DNA of 64,000 bases. Origin: Arthrobacter alpinus (GTDB lineage: Bacteria; Actinomycetota; Actinomycetes; Actinomycetales; Micrococcaceae). The position numbers and the translations under genes are program-made. The stretch covers positions 4,092,001 to 4,156,000 of the forward strand of contig NZ_FNTV01000001.1 in the NCBI RefSeq assembly GCF_900105965.1, in the 5' to 3' direction. Every line of letters begins with the position of its first letter. Position 1 is the stretch's first letter. The notes under the pieces were generated by a model. The model did not search any database. It was not told the DNA's origin and saw nothing but the letters and a program-made list of their open reading frames with translations. Shown here one piece after another: positions 28,447 through 38,432 of the stretch.

Positions 28447-30150
28447 ATGACGCAGGATTCATACGTCATCGGGATTGACTACGGCACCCTGTCCGGGCGG
28501 GCGGTGGTTGTCCGGGTAAGCGATGGTGCCGAGCTGGCATCCGCCGTGGTGGAATACCCGCATGGAGTCGTTGAGCGCTCACTGCCCGGGTCTCAGGACA
28601 GATTGCCCCCAGAGTGGGCGTTGCAGGTTCCGGAGGATTACCGGCAGGTGCTCAAACAGGCGGTTCCGGCTGCCATTGCCCAGGCGGGGATCAACCCGGC
28701 CGATGTGAAGGCCATTGGCACCGATTTCACGGCATGCACCATGGTTCCCACCACCAATGACGGGACGCCGTTGTGCGAACTTCCGCAGTGGGCTGGCGAG
28801 CCACACGCCTTTGTGAAGTTGTGGCGCCACCACGCGGCGCAGCCCCAGGCCGAGCGTATCAACGAGCTCGCGCGGGAACGCAAGGAAAGTTGGTTGCCGC
28901 GCTACGGCGGGCTGATTTCCTCGGAATGGGAGTTTGCCAAGGGCTTGCAGATGCTCGAAGAAGCTCCTGAGGTTTATGCGGCCATGGATCACTGGGTGGA
29001 GGCCGCCGACTGGATTGTGTGGCAGCTTACGGGTTGCTACGTCCGCAACGCTTGCACGGCCGGCTACAAGGGAATCCTGCAGGACGGCAACTACCCTTCC
29101 GTTGAATTCCTGACAGCGCTGAATCCTGACTTTGGCCAATTCGTCGTGGACAAGGTGGACCACCCCATCGTCAGCCTTGGCGATGTTGCCGGGCGCCTCA
29201 GTGCTGAAGCAGCGGCCTGGACCGGTTTGCCTGAGGGGATCCCGGTTGCCGTAGGAAACGTTGACGCTCACGTCACGGCTCCTGCTGCCAAAGCCGTGCA
29301 CCCGGGCCAGATGGTGGCCATCATGGGCACCTCGACCTGCCATGTCATGAGCTCCGCCGAATTGCGCGAGGTGCCTGGCATGTGTGGCGTTGTGGACGGC
29401 GGCATCATCCCCGGACTGTACGGCTACGAAGCCGGCCAGAGCGGCGTGGGTGACATCTTCGGTTGGTTTATCAAAAACTCGGTTCCGGCCAGCTACCTGG
29501 AGCAGGCAGCCAAACAGGGCCTGGGTATCCACGAATACCTGACCTCACTGGCCGAGCGACAAAACATTGGCGAACATGGACTGGTCGCACTGGACTGGCA
29601 CAGCGGAAACCGCTCGGTCCTTGTTGACCACGAGCTCTCCGGCGTAGTCGTTGGCCAGACCCTGGCGACCCGTCCCGAGGATGGTTACCGGGCACTGTTG
29701 GAGGCAACGGCATTCGGAGCCCGTGTCATTGTGGAGACGTTTAATGCCGCAGGCGTTCCCGTAACTGAATTCATCGTTGCCGGCGGGCTCATGAAGAACC
29801 AGCTGCTCATGCAGATCTACGCGGACGTGCTAAATCTGCCGCTGTCCACGATCGGCTCCAACCAGGGTCCGGCACTGGGATCTGCAATCCACGCGGCCGT
29901 GGCTGCAGGGTTGTACCCGGACATCATGGCGGCCTCGGAGGCCATGGGCAGCGTGAACAAGGCTGTTGTCAGCCCCATCGCGGAAAATGTTGCTGCTTAC
30001 AACGCCCTCTTCGCCGAGTACAGCCTGCTGCACGACTACTTTGGCCGTGGCGCAAATGAGGTCATGCACAGGCTCAAGGCGATCGCCCGCAATGCGCAAA
30101 AGGTTGCCGTCGAACCCACAGGCCTGATCCGAGCAGGGGTGAACGCATGA
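28447..30150 (+). CDS. araB: L-ribulokinase
   Basis: A 567-residue FGGY-family kinase that phosphorylates L-ribulose to L-ribulose-5-phosphate. The N-terminal phosphate loop IGIDYGTLSGRAVVVRV is the AraB form; GTDFTACTMVPT, GLISSEWEFAKGLQMLEEAP, VAIMGTSTCHVM and FIVAGGLMKNQLLMQIYADV are family blocks. GAGAGGAAC precedes ATG 28447. Its TGA overlaps the araD ATG, showing translational coupling. Confidence 0.95.
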   Translation: MTQDSYVIGIDYGTLSGRAVVVRVSDGAELASAVVEYPHGVVERSLPGSQDRLPPEWALQVPEDYRQVLKQAVPAAIAQAGINPADVKAIGTDFTACTMVPTTNDGTPLCELPQWAGEPHAFVKLWRHHAAQPQAERINELARERKESWLPRYGGLISSEWEFAKGLQMLEEAPEVYAAMDHWVEAADWIVWQLTGCYVRNACTAGYKGILQDGNYPSVEFLTALNPDFGQFVVDKVDHPIVSLGDVAGRLSAEAAAWTGLPEGIPVAVGNVDAHVTAPAAKAVHPGQMVAIMGTSTCHVMSSAELREVPGMCGVVDGGIIPGLYGYEAGQSGVGDIFGWFIKNSVPASYLEQAAKQGLGIHEYLTSLAERQNIGEHGLVALDWHSGNRSVLVDHELSGVVVGQTLATRPEDGYRALLEATAFGARVIVETFNAAGVPVTEFIVAGGLMKNQLLMQIYADVLNLPLSTIGSNQGPALGSAIHAAVAAGLYPDIMAASEAMGSVNKAVVSPIAENVAAYNALFAEYSLLHDYFGRGANEVMHRLKAIARNAQKVAVEPTGLIRAGVNA

Positions 30151-30836
30151 GCTACGCAGCCGAAACCGGTGCCGCCATTGCAACGCTCCGTGAAGAATTG
30201 TGCGCGCTCCATGCAGAGCTCGTCCGCTACGAACTCGTCGTCTGGACCGCCGGAAACGTCTCCGCCCGGGTGCCCGGCGCGGACCTGATGGTCATCAAGC
30301 CATCCGGCATTGACTACGACGCGCTGTTGCCGGAATCCATGGTTGTTACCGACCTCTACGGAACCCCCGTGGATGGCGAGTGGGGCAATCCCGCGCTGGC
30401 GCCGTCGTCCGATACCGCCGCGCACGCCTACGTTTACCGGCACATGCCCGAGGTTGGTGGCGTAGTGCACACGCACTCCAGCTATGCCACTGCCTGGGCC
30501 GTACGGGGCGAAGCCATTCCGTGCGTCTTGACCATGATGGGCGATGAATTCGGCGGTGAAATCCCCGTGGGCCCGTTTGCCCTCATCGGCGATGACTCCA
30601 TTGGCCGCGGCATTGTTCAGACGCTGGAGGGCTCCCGATCGCCGGCAGTGCTCATGCAAAACCACGGCCCGTTCACGATCGGCGCCAACGCCAAGGCTGC
30701 CGTGAAGGCCGCCGTCTTGTGCGAGGAAGTGGCCCGTACGGTGCACCTTTCACGTGAACTCGGCCCCACCATCCCCATCGACGGCGCGCACATCGACAGC
30801 CTGCACCAGCGCTACCAAAACGTCTACGGACAGTAA
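30147..30836 (+). CDS. araD: L-ribulose-5-phosphate 4-epimerase
   Basis: A 229-residue class II aldolase-fold enzyme that converts L-ribulose-5-phosphate to D-xylulose-5-phosphate. [25 protein letters not shown] and the zinc His pair of [12 protein letters not shown], with [10 protein letters not shown] later, are the AraD motifs. It starts with ATG inside the araB stop (ATGA). This is the middle step of the arabinose operon. Confidence 0.95.
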   Translation: MSYAAETGAAIATLREELCALHAELVRYELVVWTAGNVSARVPGADLMVIKPSGIDYDALLPESMVVTDLYGTPVDGEWGNPALAPSSDTAAHAYVYRHMPEVGGVVHTHSSYATAWAVRGEAIPCVLTMMGDEFGGEIPVGPFALIGDDSIGRGIVQTLEGSRSPAVLMQNHGPFTIGANAKAAVKAAVLCEEVARTVHLSRELGPTIPIDGAHIDSLHQRYQNVYGQ

Positions 30837-30870
30837 CCCCCAAACCACCTCTTGTTTCGAAGGAATGAAA

Positions 30871-32391
30871 ATGTCTTTGCAGCTCAACAACTCCCTGGCC
30901 GGCTATGAAGTCTGGTTTCTGACGGGAAGCCAGAACCTCTACGGCGAGGAAACCCTCCGCCAAGTCGCCGAACAGTCGGCCGAAGTCGCCAAGACCTTGC
31001 AGGAATCGACAGAGCTTCCCGTACGGGTTGTCTTCAAGGACGTACTAAAGGATTCCGAGGCCATCCGTCGAGCTGCCATTGATGCGAATGCGGATGACAA
31101 GGTCATTGGGCTCATCGCCTGGATGCACACGTTCTCGCCCGCCAAAATGTGGATCCGCGGACTCTCCGAACTCAACAAGCCCCTGCTTCACCTGCACACA
31201 CAGGCGAACGTGGCGCTGCCGTGGGCCGAGATCGATTTCGATTTTATGAACCTGAACCAGGCCGCACACGGTGACCGCGAATTTGGCTACATGCAATCAC
31301 GCATGGGCATCAGCCGCAAGACCGTGGTGGGCCACGTGTCCAACCCGCTCGTCCGTGAAAAGATCGGCACCTGGACGCGCGCTGCCGCCGCGGTGGCCCA
31401 GATCCGGACCCTGAAGGTTGCCCGATTTGGTGACAACATGCGCAACGTTGCCGTCACCGAGGGAGACAAGACCGAGGCCGAAATCCGCTTTGGCGTCTCG
31501 GTGAACAGCTGGTCCGTCAACGAACTCGCGGAGGCCGTCGATGCGTCCTCTGAGGCGGATGTTGATGAGTTGATTGCCGAATACCTGCGCCTGTACAACG
31601 TGGCGCCCGAACTCCACCCCGGTGCAGAACGCCACGATTCCTTGCGCTACGGTGCCAAGATTGAGCTGGGCCTGCGCAGCTTCCTGGAAGCCGGCGACTT
31701 TGGTGCCTTCACCACCAACTTTGAGGACCTTGGCGGCCTGCGCCAGCTTCCCGGCTTGGCCGTGCAACGACTCATGGCCGACGGTTACGGCTTCGGCGCC
31801 GAGGGTGACTGGAAGACGGCTGTGCTGATCCGTGCAGCGAAGGTCATGGGCGAGGGTCTGCCCGGAGGGGCCTCCCTGATGGAGGATTACACATATCACC
31901 TGGTCCCCGGCCAGGAGAAGATTCTTGGGGCCCACATGCTCGAGGTCTGCCCCAGCCTGACCACCAGCAAGCCCTCCCTCGAGGTGCACCCGCTGGGCAT
32001 CGGTGGTCGCGAAGATCCGGTCCGCCTTGTGTTCGACGCCGATCCCGGAGCAGGTGTTGTTGTGGCCCTGTCAGACATGCGTGAGCGCTTCCGGCTTACG
32101 GCCAACAAGGTTGAGGTGGTTCCGCTGGATGAGCCGCTGCCCAACCTTCCCGTCGCCCGCGCCGTCTGGAAGCCGCTGCCCGACTTCGCCACCTCGGCCG
32201 CTGCCTGGCTTGAGGCTGGCGCCGCGCACCACACAGTCATGAGCACGGCCGTGGGCATCGAAGCGTTCCAGGACTTTGCTGACATCTTTGAGGCTGAGCT
32301 GTTGGTTATTGATGAGGACACCACCCAGCGCGGATTTGTCCGTGAGATCCGCTGGAACCAGGCCTACTACCGCTTGGCCCAGGGCTTCTAA
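30871..32391 (+). CDS. araA: L-arabinose isomerase
   Basis: A 506-residue Mn-dependent isomerase converting L-arabinose to L-ribulose. [20 protein letters not shown], the [13 protein letters not shown] region, [15 protein letters not shown] and the metal-binding Glu/His residues in MLEVCPS and AAHHTVMS identify it. ATG 30871 has AAGGA at the right distance; the frame extends further upstream but overlaps araD. The gene order araB-araD-araA matches other Arthrobacter-type genomes. Confidence 0.95.
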   Translation: MSLQLNNSLAGYEVWFLTGSQNLYGEETLRQVAEQSAEVAKTLQESTELPVRVVFKDVLKDSEAIRRAAIDANADDKVIGLIAWMHTFSPAKMWIRGLSELNKPLLHLHTQANVALPWAEIDFDFMNLNQAAHGDREFGYMQSRMGISRKTVVGHVSNPLVREKIGTWTRAAAAVAQIRTLKVARFGDNMRNVAVTEGDKTEAEIRFGVSVNSWSVNELAEAVDASSEADVDELIAEYLRLYNVAPELHPGAERHDSLRYGAKIELGLRSFLEAGDFGAFTTNFEDLGGLRQLPGLAVQRLMADGYGFGAEGDWKTAVLIRAAKVMGEGLPGGASLMEDYTYHLVPGQEKILGAHMLEVCPSLTTSKPSLEVHPLGIGGREDPVRLVFDADPGAGVVVALSDMRERFRLTANKVEVVPLDEPLPNLPVARAVWKPLPDFATSAAAWLEAGAAHHTVMSTAVGIEAFQDFADIFEAELLVIDEDTTQRGFVREIRWNQAYYRLAQGF

Positions 32392-32418
32392 AAATTCGGT
32401 TCTCCAGCTGGTGGAAAC

Positions 32419-32461
32419 AAAGCGGCGCCCGTCCAGTTCATCTGGACGGGCGCCGCTTTTC
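32419..32461. terminator. Bidirectional terminator after araA
   Basis: AAAGCGGCGCCCGTCCAG (32419-32436) pairs over all 18 bases with 32442-32459 around a TTCAT loop, followed by TT. It lies between convergent araA and the MFS gene and can serve both. Confidence 0.9.
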
Positions 32462-32593
32462 TATTGTTAGTTAGGGAACGCTGAACATTCGGCACGGGCA
32501 GTCCGGGGCGAGTGAAGCGCGGGGCGAGATGTTGTCGGCAAGGCGACTGACGACGTCGGACTTTTGGACACACGCACCGGCGAACTCAGGTTG

Positions 32594-33838
32594 CTAGGAA
32601 CGCGAGGGGAAACCCGAACGTCGGGCGGTTGCTGCGATGGCCAGCGCAGCAACACCCAAGCCAATCATCAGCAGGGGCAGAACCATGCCGTTGTAAGCCG
32701 TGATGAGGAATGCGCCGAGAACACCGGCGGCGAAGATCGCGATATTGAAGGCGACGCCCAGCAGCGAGTTTGCCATGTCGGCATTCTCGCCGCCAGCCAC
32801 GCTGATGGCGGTTTGCAATTGCGGTGCAGCTCCGCCGAAGGCAATGCCCCACAGAACCAATGCCAGCAGCACGGCGATGACCGAGTGACTGCCCAACGTG
32901 AAGATCGCTCCTGCGGTCATGAAAAGCGCGATACTGGCCAACACCACGAGGCGCGGTGCTCGGTCGATGAGCGAACCTGTAATCCCGAGGCCGATCAGTG
33001 CGGACGCGCCGAACACAACGAGCGCCACATCAATACTCAGGGTCATGCCGGCGTCGCGCAGATATAGGGCGATGTAGGTGTAGAGCGTGTTGTGCGCAAT
33101 CATCCACACGAAGATGACCAACAAAATGGCGGCAACTCCTGGGATCACCAACACCTTGCGGATGGGGATTTGGGATTCGGCGCGCTGCCCCGGCGCGTTG
33201 GGGACGATGATGAGCGCGAGGACTGCGGCGAGGACCGCCAAGGCCGAGAGAATGCCAAAGGACCAGCGCCAGCCAAAGGCTGTTCCCAGCCATGAACCCA
33301 AGGGCGTGCCTACCGCCAAGCCCAGCGGGGTGCCGAGGGAGGCAATAGCGAGTGCCCGCCCCGCCAACTCAGGCGCGGTGATGCGGCGTGCATATCCGGC
33401 CAGCATGCCCCACAACAAGCCAGAGAAAGCTCCGGCGACAAAACGTGCTCCCAGCGTCAGCGCGATATCCGAGGAAACCGCCGCAATGGTGTTGGCAAGG
33501 AAGAAGCCGAGGATGGCGACGATGAAAACCGGCTTGCGGGCCATGCCGCGTGTCAATGCCATGGCGGGAAGCGTTAGCACCACAGTGCCCAAAGCGTAGG
33601 CGCTCACGAACTGGCCGGCGGTCCCCTCCGCCACACTCAGCCCGTTTGCGATCTGTGGCAAAAGACCAGCAGGCATGGTCTCGGTTGCGATCAAGATGAA
33701 ACCCATGAACGCCATGATCAACAGCGGGGCCAAGGGCAACTTGCGCCCTGCAGGTGTGAGGTTCTTGTGCGCCGAGGTTGTGGATACAGAGGTCAAGGTG
33801 GTGGGAGGCTTTCTGTTGGTGGGCTTGGCTCCAGTCAA
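32594..33838 (-). CDS. MFS exporter of the AraJ/drug-efflux type
   Basis: A 414-residue permease with twelve predicted membrane segments. ATETMPAGLLPQIANGLSV, SAYALGTVVLTLP and the loop RGMARKP belong to the DHA1 group of sugar/drug efflux proteins (AraJ, Cmx-like). The substrate is unknown; proximity to arabinose genes suggests but does not prove sugar export. The only start upstream of the first helix that leaves room is TTG at 33838, with no good Shine-Dalgarno, so the N-terminus is uncertain by about 15 residues. Confidence 0.8.
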   Translation of the reverse strand: MTGAKPTNRKPPTTLTSVSTTSAHKNLTPAGRKLPLAPLLIMAFMGFILIATETMPAGLLPQIANGLSVAEGTAGQFVSAYALGTVVLTLPAMALTRGMARKPVFIVAILGFFLANTIAAVSSDIALTLGARFVAGAFSGLLWGMLAGYARRITAPELAGRALAIASLGTPLGLAVGTPLGSWLGTAFGWRWSFGILSALAVLAAVLALIIVPNAPGQRAESQIPIRKVLVIPGVAAILLVIFVWMIAHNTLYTYIALYLRDAGMTLSIDVALVVFGASALIGLGITGSLIDRAPRLVVLASIALFMTAGAIFTLGSHSVIAVLLALVLWGIAFGGAAPQLQTAISVAGGENADMANSLLGVAFNIAIFAAGVLGAFLITAYNGMVLPLLMIGLGVAALAIAATARRSGFPSRS

Positions 33839-34000
33839 CAGTGTTTACCGGCTGCGGGGGAGTCCCTGTTGTGAGGGGTACCGTCAGGGACTCCTCAAGC
33901 TCCGAGGGGTTGCTGGCAGAATCGGCCGGTCCTGGCCGGACGGTAAAGTGGAAGCGGGTGTTTTTCCTGCCCCACAACTCTGTACCAAAGGACCTCACCC

Positions 34001-35587
34001 ATGAGCTTGATCCGCCTCAATGACGTTTCCGTGCGCTTCGATAAGGTGCAGGTGCTCCGGGAGGCGTTCTTTAAACTTGAGGCTGGAGACCGGGTTGGCA
34101 TGATCGGGCGCAATGGTTCAGGTAAGTCCACGCTCCTGAAACTGGTCATGGACCAGGTGGAACCCGATTCCGGCACAGTCGCCGTGGAATTGGGCACCAA
34201 GATTGGCTATTTCTCCCAGTTCTCCGAGCTCAACGGGGCATCCTCCATCATTGAGGTGCTCGAAGAAGTGTTTGCGCACGTCTTGGAGATAGAAGCCGAG
34301 CTGGCACTGATCGATGCCGCGCTCGCCGTCGATCAGCCCGAGGCGGAGATGGACCGACTCATCCACCGCCAGTCCGAACTCTTTGCGGACATGGACCGGC
34401 TGGACGGCTGGGACTACCAGCGCTCCATCGACAAGGTACTCACCACGCTGGGCTTCAACGAGGCACACCGCGTCTGCCCCATCGACGATCTATCGGGCGG
34501 CTGGCGTAACCGTGCTGCCCTTGCGAAGATCCTGCTCGAAGCCCCCGACGTTCTGCTCCTGGATGAGCCCACCAACTACCTTGACGTGGCCGGTGTGGAA
34601 TGGCTGGAGGCGTGGTTCAAGAACTTCAAGGGTGCGGCCATCATCGTCTCGCACGATCGCAAGTTCCTGGACGCCGTCGTCACCCGGATCATCGAGCTGG
34701 AAAACTTCCACCTGCACGAGTACCCGGGCAACTTTGCTGAGTATGTGGTGGCCAAGCAGTTCCGGCTCAAGACGCTCGAAAGCCAGTTCGTGCACGAGTC
34801 GGAGCTGTTGGCCTTTGAAGCCGAGGGCATCTCCGACCGGCGCGAGGCTGCGAAAGCCGCGACGAAGGGTCTGGATTCCAAGCTTTCAAAGATCAAGAAG
34901 TCCCGCGCACCGCGGCCCGTTGACAAGATCATCACCGAAATTTATGGCGGCCTTCACGTCAAGGACGTGCTGTGCCGGGTGGAGTCACTGACCAAGTCAT
35001 ATGGGGACCGGACACTTTTCGGTGATCTGAGCTTTGAAATTCGTCGAGGCAACCGGATTGTGGTTCTAGGTTCCAACGGTTCCGGCAAGTCAACCCTGCT
35101 GCGTGCCCTGACGGGGGAGGAGCCAGCAGATTCCGGTTACGTCACCTGGGCAAAGGGCGGCGGACTGGTCTCCTACAACCAGGTCCTGGATGAGTTGGAT
35201 CCCGACGACACCGTCACACACGCCGTCAACGCCATGCCTGACAGTCTGGCCCTGACGGCCACGAAGAAGTCGGTCAACAGATTCCTGGCCATGTTCCAAT
35301 TCTCCGAGGCCGATCTGAAGCAGCGCATCGGCAACCTGTCAGGTGGCCAGCGCGCCCGCGTAGCCATGGCCCAGTGCCTGCTGTCGGGCGCCTCCGTTCT
35401 GGTACTCGATGAGCCCACCAACCACCTGGACATGTCCAGCACCCAGGTCATGGAACGGGCCCTCCTGCACTTCCCTGGCGCCGTGCTCGTTGTCAGCCAC
35501 GATAGGTTCTTTACCGACAAGATTGCCAACCGCAAGCTGGTGTTCAACGCCGACAACCCCGGCGTGGTGGCCGTTACAGGCGGCTAA
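34001..35587 (+). CDS. ABC-F family ATPase
   Basis: A 528-residue protein with two ABC ATPase domains and no membrane part: Walker A GMIGRNGSGKST and VLGSNGSGKST, signatures LSGGWRNR and LSGGQRAR, Walker B VLLLDEPTNYLD and VLVLDEPTNHLD. A linker of about 75 residues (FRLKTLESQFVHESELLAFE onward) joins them. ABC-F proteins act on the ribosome, as translation factors or in ribosome-protection resistance. AAGGA precedes ATG 34001. Its subgroup cannot be assigned without alignment. Confidence 0.92.
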   Translation: MSLIRLNDVSVRFDKVQVLREAFFKLEAGDRVGMIGRNGSGKSTLLKLVMDQVEPDSGTVAVELGTKIGYFSQFSELNGASSIIEVLEEVFAHVLEIEAELALIDAALAVDQPEAEMDRLIHRQSELFADMDRLDGWDYQRSIDKVLTTLGFNEAHRVCPIDDLSGGWRNRAALAKILLEAPDVLLLDEPTNYLDVAGVEWLEAWFKNFKGAAIIVSHDRKFLDAVVTRIIELENFHLHEYPGNFAEYVVAKQFRLKTLESQFVHESELLAFEAEGISDRREAAKAATKGLDSKLSKIKKSRAPRPVDKIITEIYGGLHVKDVLCRVESLTKSYGDRTLFGDLSFEIRRGNRIVVLGSNGSGKSTLLRALTGEEPADSGYVTWAKGGGLVSYNQVLDELDPDDTVTHAVNAMPDSLALTATKKSVNRFLAMFQFSEADLKQRIGNLSGGQRARVAMAQCLLSGASVLVLDEPTNHLDMSSTQVMERALLHFPGAVLVVSHDRFFTDKIANRKLVFNADNPGVVAVTGG

Positions 35588-35648
35588 TCCCGCGTGGTGG
35601 TCGATCCTGCCGAGACCCTGAAGCCCGGTCTTTGCAACAAAACTATAG

Positions 35649-35670
35649 AATATTTGTTCCTGTAAATATT
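35649..35670. promoter_or_regulatory. Inverted repeat upstream of the DUF222/HNH gene
   Basis: AATATTT and AAATATT, separated by eight bases, in an AT-rich patch 34 bases before the ATG at 35704. It could be an operator or promoter element; nothing ties it to a regulator. Confidence 0.3.
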
Positions 35671-35703
35671 GCTTTTAGGTAACGGTACGTTTAGGGTTGT
35701 TTT

Positions 35704-37932
35704 ATGAGTAGTCGGGAGTGTTTCCCCGAGGACCGGGGCGATCCAGCCACACAGGATGTGGCTGGACTGCTCGCTGGAATTACTCTTCCTTCCATTGAAC
35801 CCTTTGGCCCTGACAATCCCGCCCTGGCGGGATTGTCGGGGCTGGTTCCGTTCCCAGTGCCGGTTCTTGAGCCGTTGACCCGGTTGGTGGTCGCCCAGGG
35901 TGTGTACGACGCCGGGATGGTCGCGTTATCCGCGATGAAGGGCCTGGAGGATGCTCTTGCCGCGTGCAAGGCATCGTTGATGGATCGCATCATGGGCGCG
36001 GCCTCGGTCGAGGCTGCTGCCATGGAGCTGGATCCCTGGCAGTCAGGCATGGCCGAGACCAGCGCGATATCGAACATGGCGTTGGTTTTACGCATCCCTG
36101 AGGTCACGGCCGCGGCGTTGGTGCATCACAGTATTGATCTGTTGCGGCACCGCCCGGGCACCTTTAGGGCGTTGGAATCCGGCGTGTTGTCCTGGCGGCA
36201 CGCGTGCATCGTGATGAATGAAATCACCACCCTGCATGAAACCCCGGGCATCACCGAGGAGGATGTGGCCAGGTTCGAGGCCAGGTTGTTGGGGTTGGCG
36301 GTGGGGACCACGGCGGCCGGGTTCGCATCCAAAGCACGCAGGGCCCGGGAATCATTGTTTCCGGCGTCTATGAGCATCCGGACGAAGAAAGCTTTCGCCC
36401 AGCGAAGGATGAGTTGCGAGTCAGGCCGGGATGGGATGTCATGGATGACGTTTTATCTACCCACGGTCGCGGCGGAATCGATCATGGCCCGGTGTACGAG
36501 GATCGCCAGGGCGATCAAGGACGACGCCCGCCGCCAACACCGCGCCGCAAACCACGCGAGAAGAAATGAAGCAGGTCCAAGCGCCACAGGGGAAGTGGGA
36601 ACCAGGGAGGATTTGCTGGAGCACCGGACTCTAGGTCAGCTCCGTGTTGATGTTGCGGCCCAGTTGCTGATGGGCCAAGACCTACCGGCTAATACTTACA
36701 CCACCCCCACCTCCACGGACCACGACACTTCCAGCGCCGATACGTTCAATCCATCGAACGAGACAGCTGGCGGGCGTGTCTTCCGCAGCGGTAGTCATGA
36801 CGGCGCCGGTCAAGGCTTCAGTGGGCAGGACACAGGTGGTGTGAGCTTCGGCGGGGTGACGCTAATTGATGAAGAACCCGGCTGGGCGCACAAGGACCCC
36901 GAGCAACCGACCGGATGGAAGCCCGTCCCGGGTGGCGGTTGCGACGCGAACAATGCCCCTGGCGGCGCGAATGGTGCCTGGTGTGGTGGCTCGAATGTGG
37001 CCAGCCCTGCTGCTGATCCACCTGCACCGCCCGACGAACCGTCGGGCCACTGGCCCGGCGAGCCCGTGGCCAAGCCTCTGCGCGGGCAGCCACCCGATGA
37101 GCCCGAGGCCCCCTGCTACCAGCCCGATGTGGATGAGCTGCTGGTTGGCGAGGTGATGGGGGATGATTCCGGGTTTGTGGACGGGGTCATTGACGGGATT
37201 GTGGAGGATCCCGGGCGGGACTACCTGAACCAGCTCAAGGAACTGAGGGATGGTGGTATGGTGGCGGGTCCGCCACTGCCGGAAACGATCGTGCTGGTGA
37301 CGGTCCCGTTCTTAGGATTGTTGGACCTCACCGATGAACCAGGAGAACTCGTTGGCCCTGGGGGTGGGCCGGTCCCTGCCGATATTGCCAGGAAGCTCTT
37401 GGCTGGTTCCTCGACGTTCCTGCGGGTGCTGACGGATCCGGTGACCGGTGAAATGCTGCCTTTGAGTCCGGAGCGGTACACGCTTCGAGAGGCGGAGCGT
37501 GAGGTGTTGCGGGCCATGGCGGGGAGTTGTTATTACCCGAACTGTCCGAATCCAATCATGGATACCGAGTTCGATCACCTAATGCCCTTTGAACGAGGTG
37601 GGAAGACCACGCTGGAGAATGTGCGCCCGGCGTGTAAGAAGCATCATGGGCTGAAGCACTTCAAGGATGACAAGGACAAGCACGGTGTTTATCGCCGATT
37701 CAGGGAACCCCAGCGGGAAGGGATCCGGATTCGTGGTTGGACCCCTAAAATGACCCCGGACGGCCGGGTCGGATGGATCACCCCGACCGGAGCCTACGAA
37801 CCACCCCCGGCAGAACAAGCCCAGCCAACGAAATACCCTAGATGGCTGAAGAAACGCATCACCTGGCAACGCATCACGAGGCTGCGCAAAGACGCCGAGC
37901 ACAACGAGGGCCAGCCCCGGTGGATGATTTAG
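35704..37932 (+). CDS. DUF222 / HNH endonuclease-domain protein
   Basis: A 742-residue protein of the actinobacterial 13E12/DUF222 family. The N-terminal helical DUF222 part (about 60-290) is followed by a long disordered Pro/Gly/Asp-rich region (about 325-500) and a C-terminal HNH nuclease motif near 608-652: CYYPNCPNP, DTEFDHLMPFERGG, NVRPACKKHHGLKH, with two Cys-x-x-Cys-like zinc pairs. Such genes are multicopy in Arthrobacter-type genomes; their role is unclear. The central region is longer than usual. The start lacks a strong Shine-Dalgarno. Confidence 0.85.
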   Translation: MSSRECFPEDRGDPATQDVAGLLAGITLPSIEPFGPDNPALAGLSGLVPFPVPVLEPLTRLVVAQGVYDAGMVALSAMKGLEDALAACKASLMDRIMGAASVEAAAMELDPWQSGMAETSAISNMALVLRIPEVTAAALVHHSIDLLRHRPGTFRALESGVLSWRHACIVMNEITTLHETPGITEEDVARFEARLLGLAVGTTAAGFASKARRARESLFPASMSIRTKKAFAQRRMSCESGRDGMSWMTFYLPTVAAESIMARCTRIARAIKDDARRQHRAANHARRNEAGPSATGEVGTREDLLEHRTLGQLRVDVAAQLLMGQDLPANTYTTPTSTDHDTSSADTFNPSNETAGGRVFRSGSHDGAGQGFSGQDTGGVSFGGVTLIDEEPGWAHKDPEQPTGWKPVPGGGCDANNAPGGANGAWCGGSNVASPAADPPAPPDEPSGHWPGEPVAKPLRGQPPDEPEAPCYQPDVDELLVGEVMGDDSGFVDGVIDGIVEDPGRDYLNQLKELRDGGMVAGPPLPETIVLVTVPFLGLLDLTDEPGELVGPGGGPVPADIARKLLAGSSTFLRVLTDPVTGEMLPLSPERYTLREAEREVLRAMAGSCYYPNCPNPIMDTEFDHLMPFERGGKTTLENVRPACKKHHGLKHFKDDKDKHGVYRRFREPQREGIRIRGWTPKMTPDGRVGWITPTGAYEPPPAEQAQPTKYPRWLKKRITWQRITRLRKDAEHNEGQPRWMI

Positions 37933-37949
37933 AGGGGTCGGAGAGCGGC

Positions 37950-38410
37950 TTGACTACCGAACTTTGGGCAGTCGAGTGCCGCCGGGCTTTTTACCGCGGG
38001 ACTTCTTGCCCCGATTTCGTAAATCCCGGACAGCCAGCCCAGGAACGTAGCGGCCGCCCAGCCGCCAAATGGCGACGGTGATCCGTCCAGACACGCTGTA
38101 AGGCTCACCAGGGGCAACTGCTGGACGGCGTCGCCTGTGACAGTCTTGAAGTCCACGTAGAGAATTCTGCTGCCGGATCCCCTGTGGTGTCCCAGTTCAG
38201 TTACGGTTCCGGGCACTTCGTGGAACGTGTGGGTGGGCGTTTGGAAGGCCGCGGTTCGGTTACGGCCTGGTTCAGGCCGAGGAATCCACCAAGGACAAAG
38301 AGCACCGCTGTGAGCGCGCAAGATGCTGTCCCGATCCAGTTGGCCGATACGCGCGTTCGCCGCCAAGCGAAAGTGCCGCCGTCGTCCATTGAAGCCCACG
38401 ACGACGGCAC
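37950..38410 (-). pseudogene. Possible frameshifted DUF3592-like membrane protein
   Basis: On the minus strand one frame gives NWIGTASCALTAVLFVLGGF and LGLNQAVTE and then loses sense near 38240. Another frame takes over with HEVPGTVTELGHHRGSGSRI, LYVDFKTVTGDAVQ and a second hydrophobic stretch GGWAAATFLGWLSGIYEIG. Together this is the order of a DUF3592 protein: helix, extracytoplasmic beta domain, helix. A frameshift would have broken it. The match is by pattern only. The 500 bases from 37933 to 38432 hold nothing else. Confidence 0.35.
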
Positions 38411-38432
38411 TTACGTTCAGGCCGAGGCGAGA

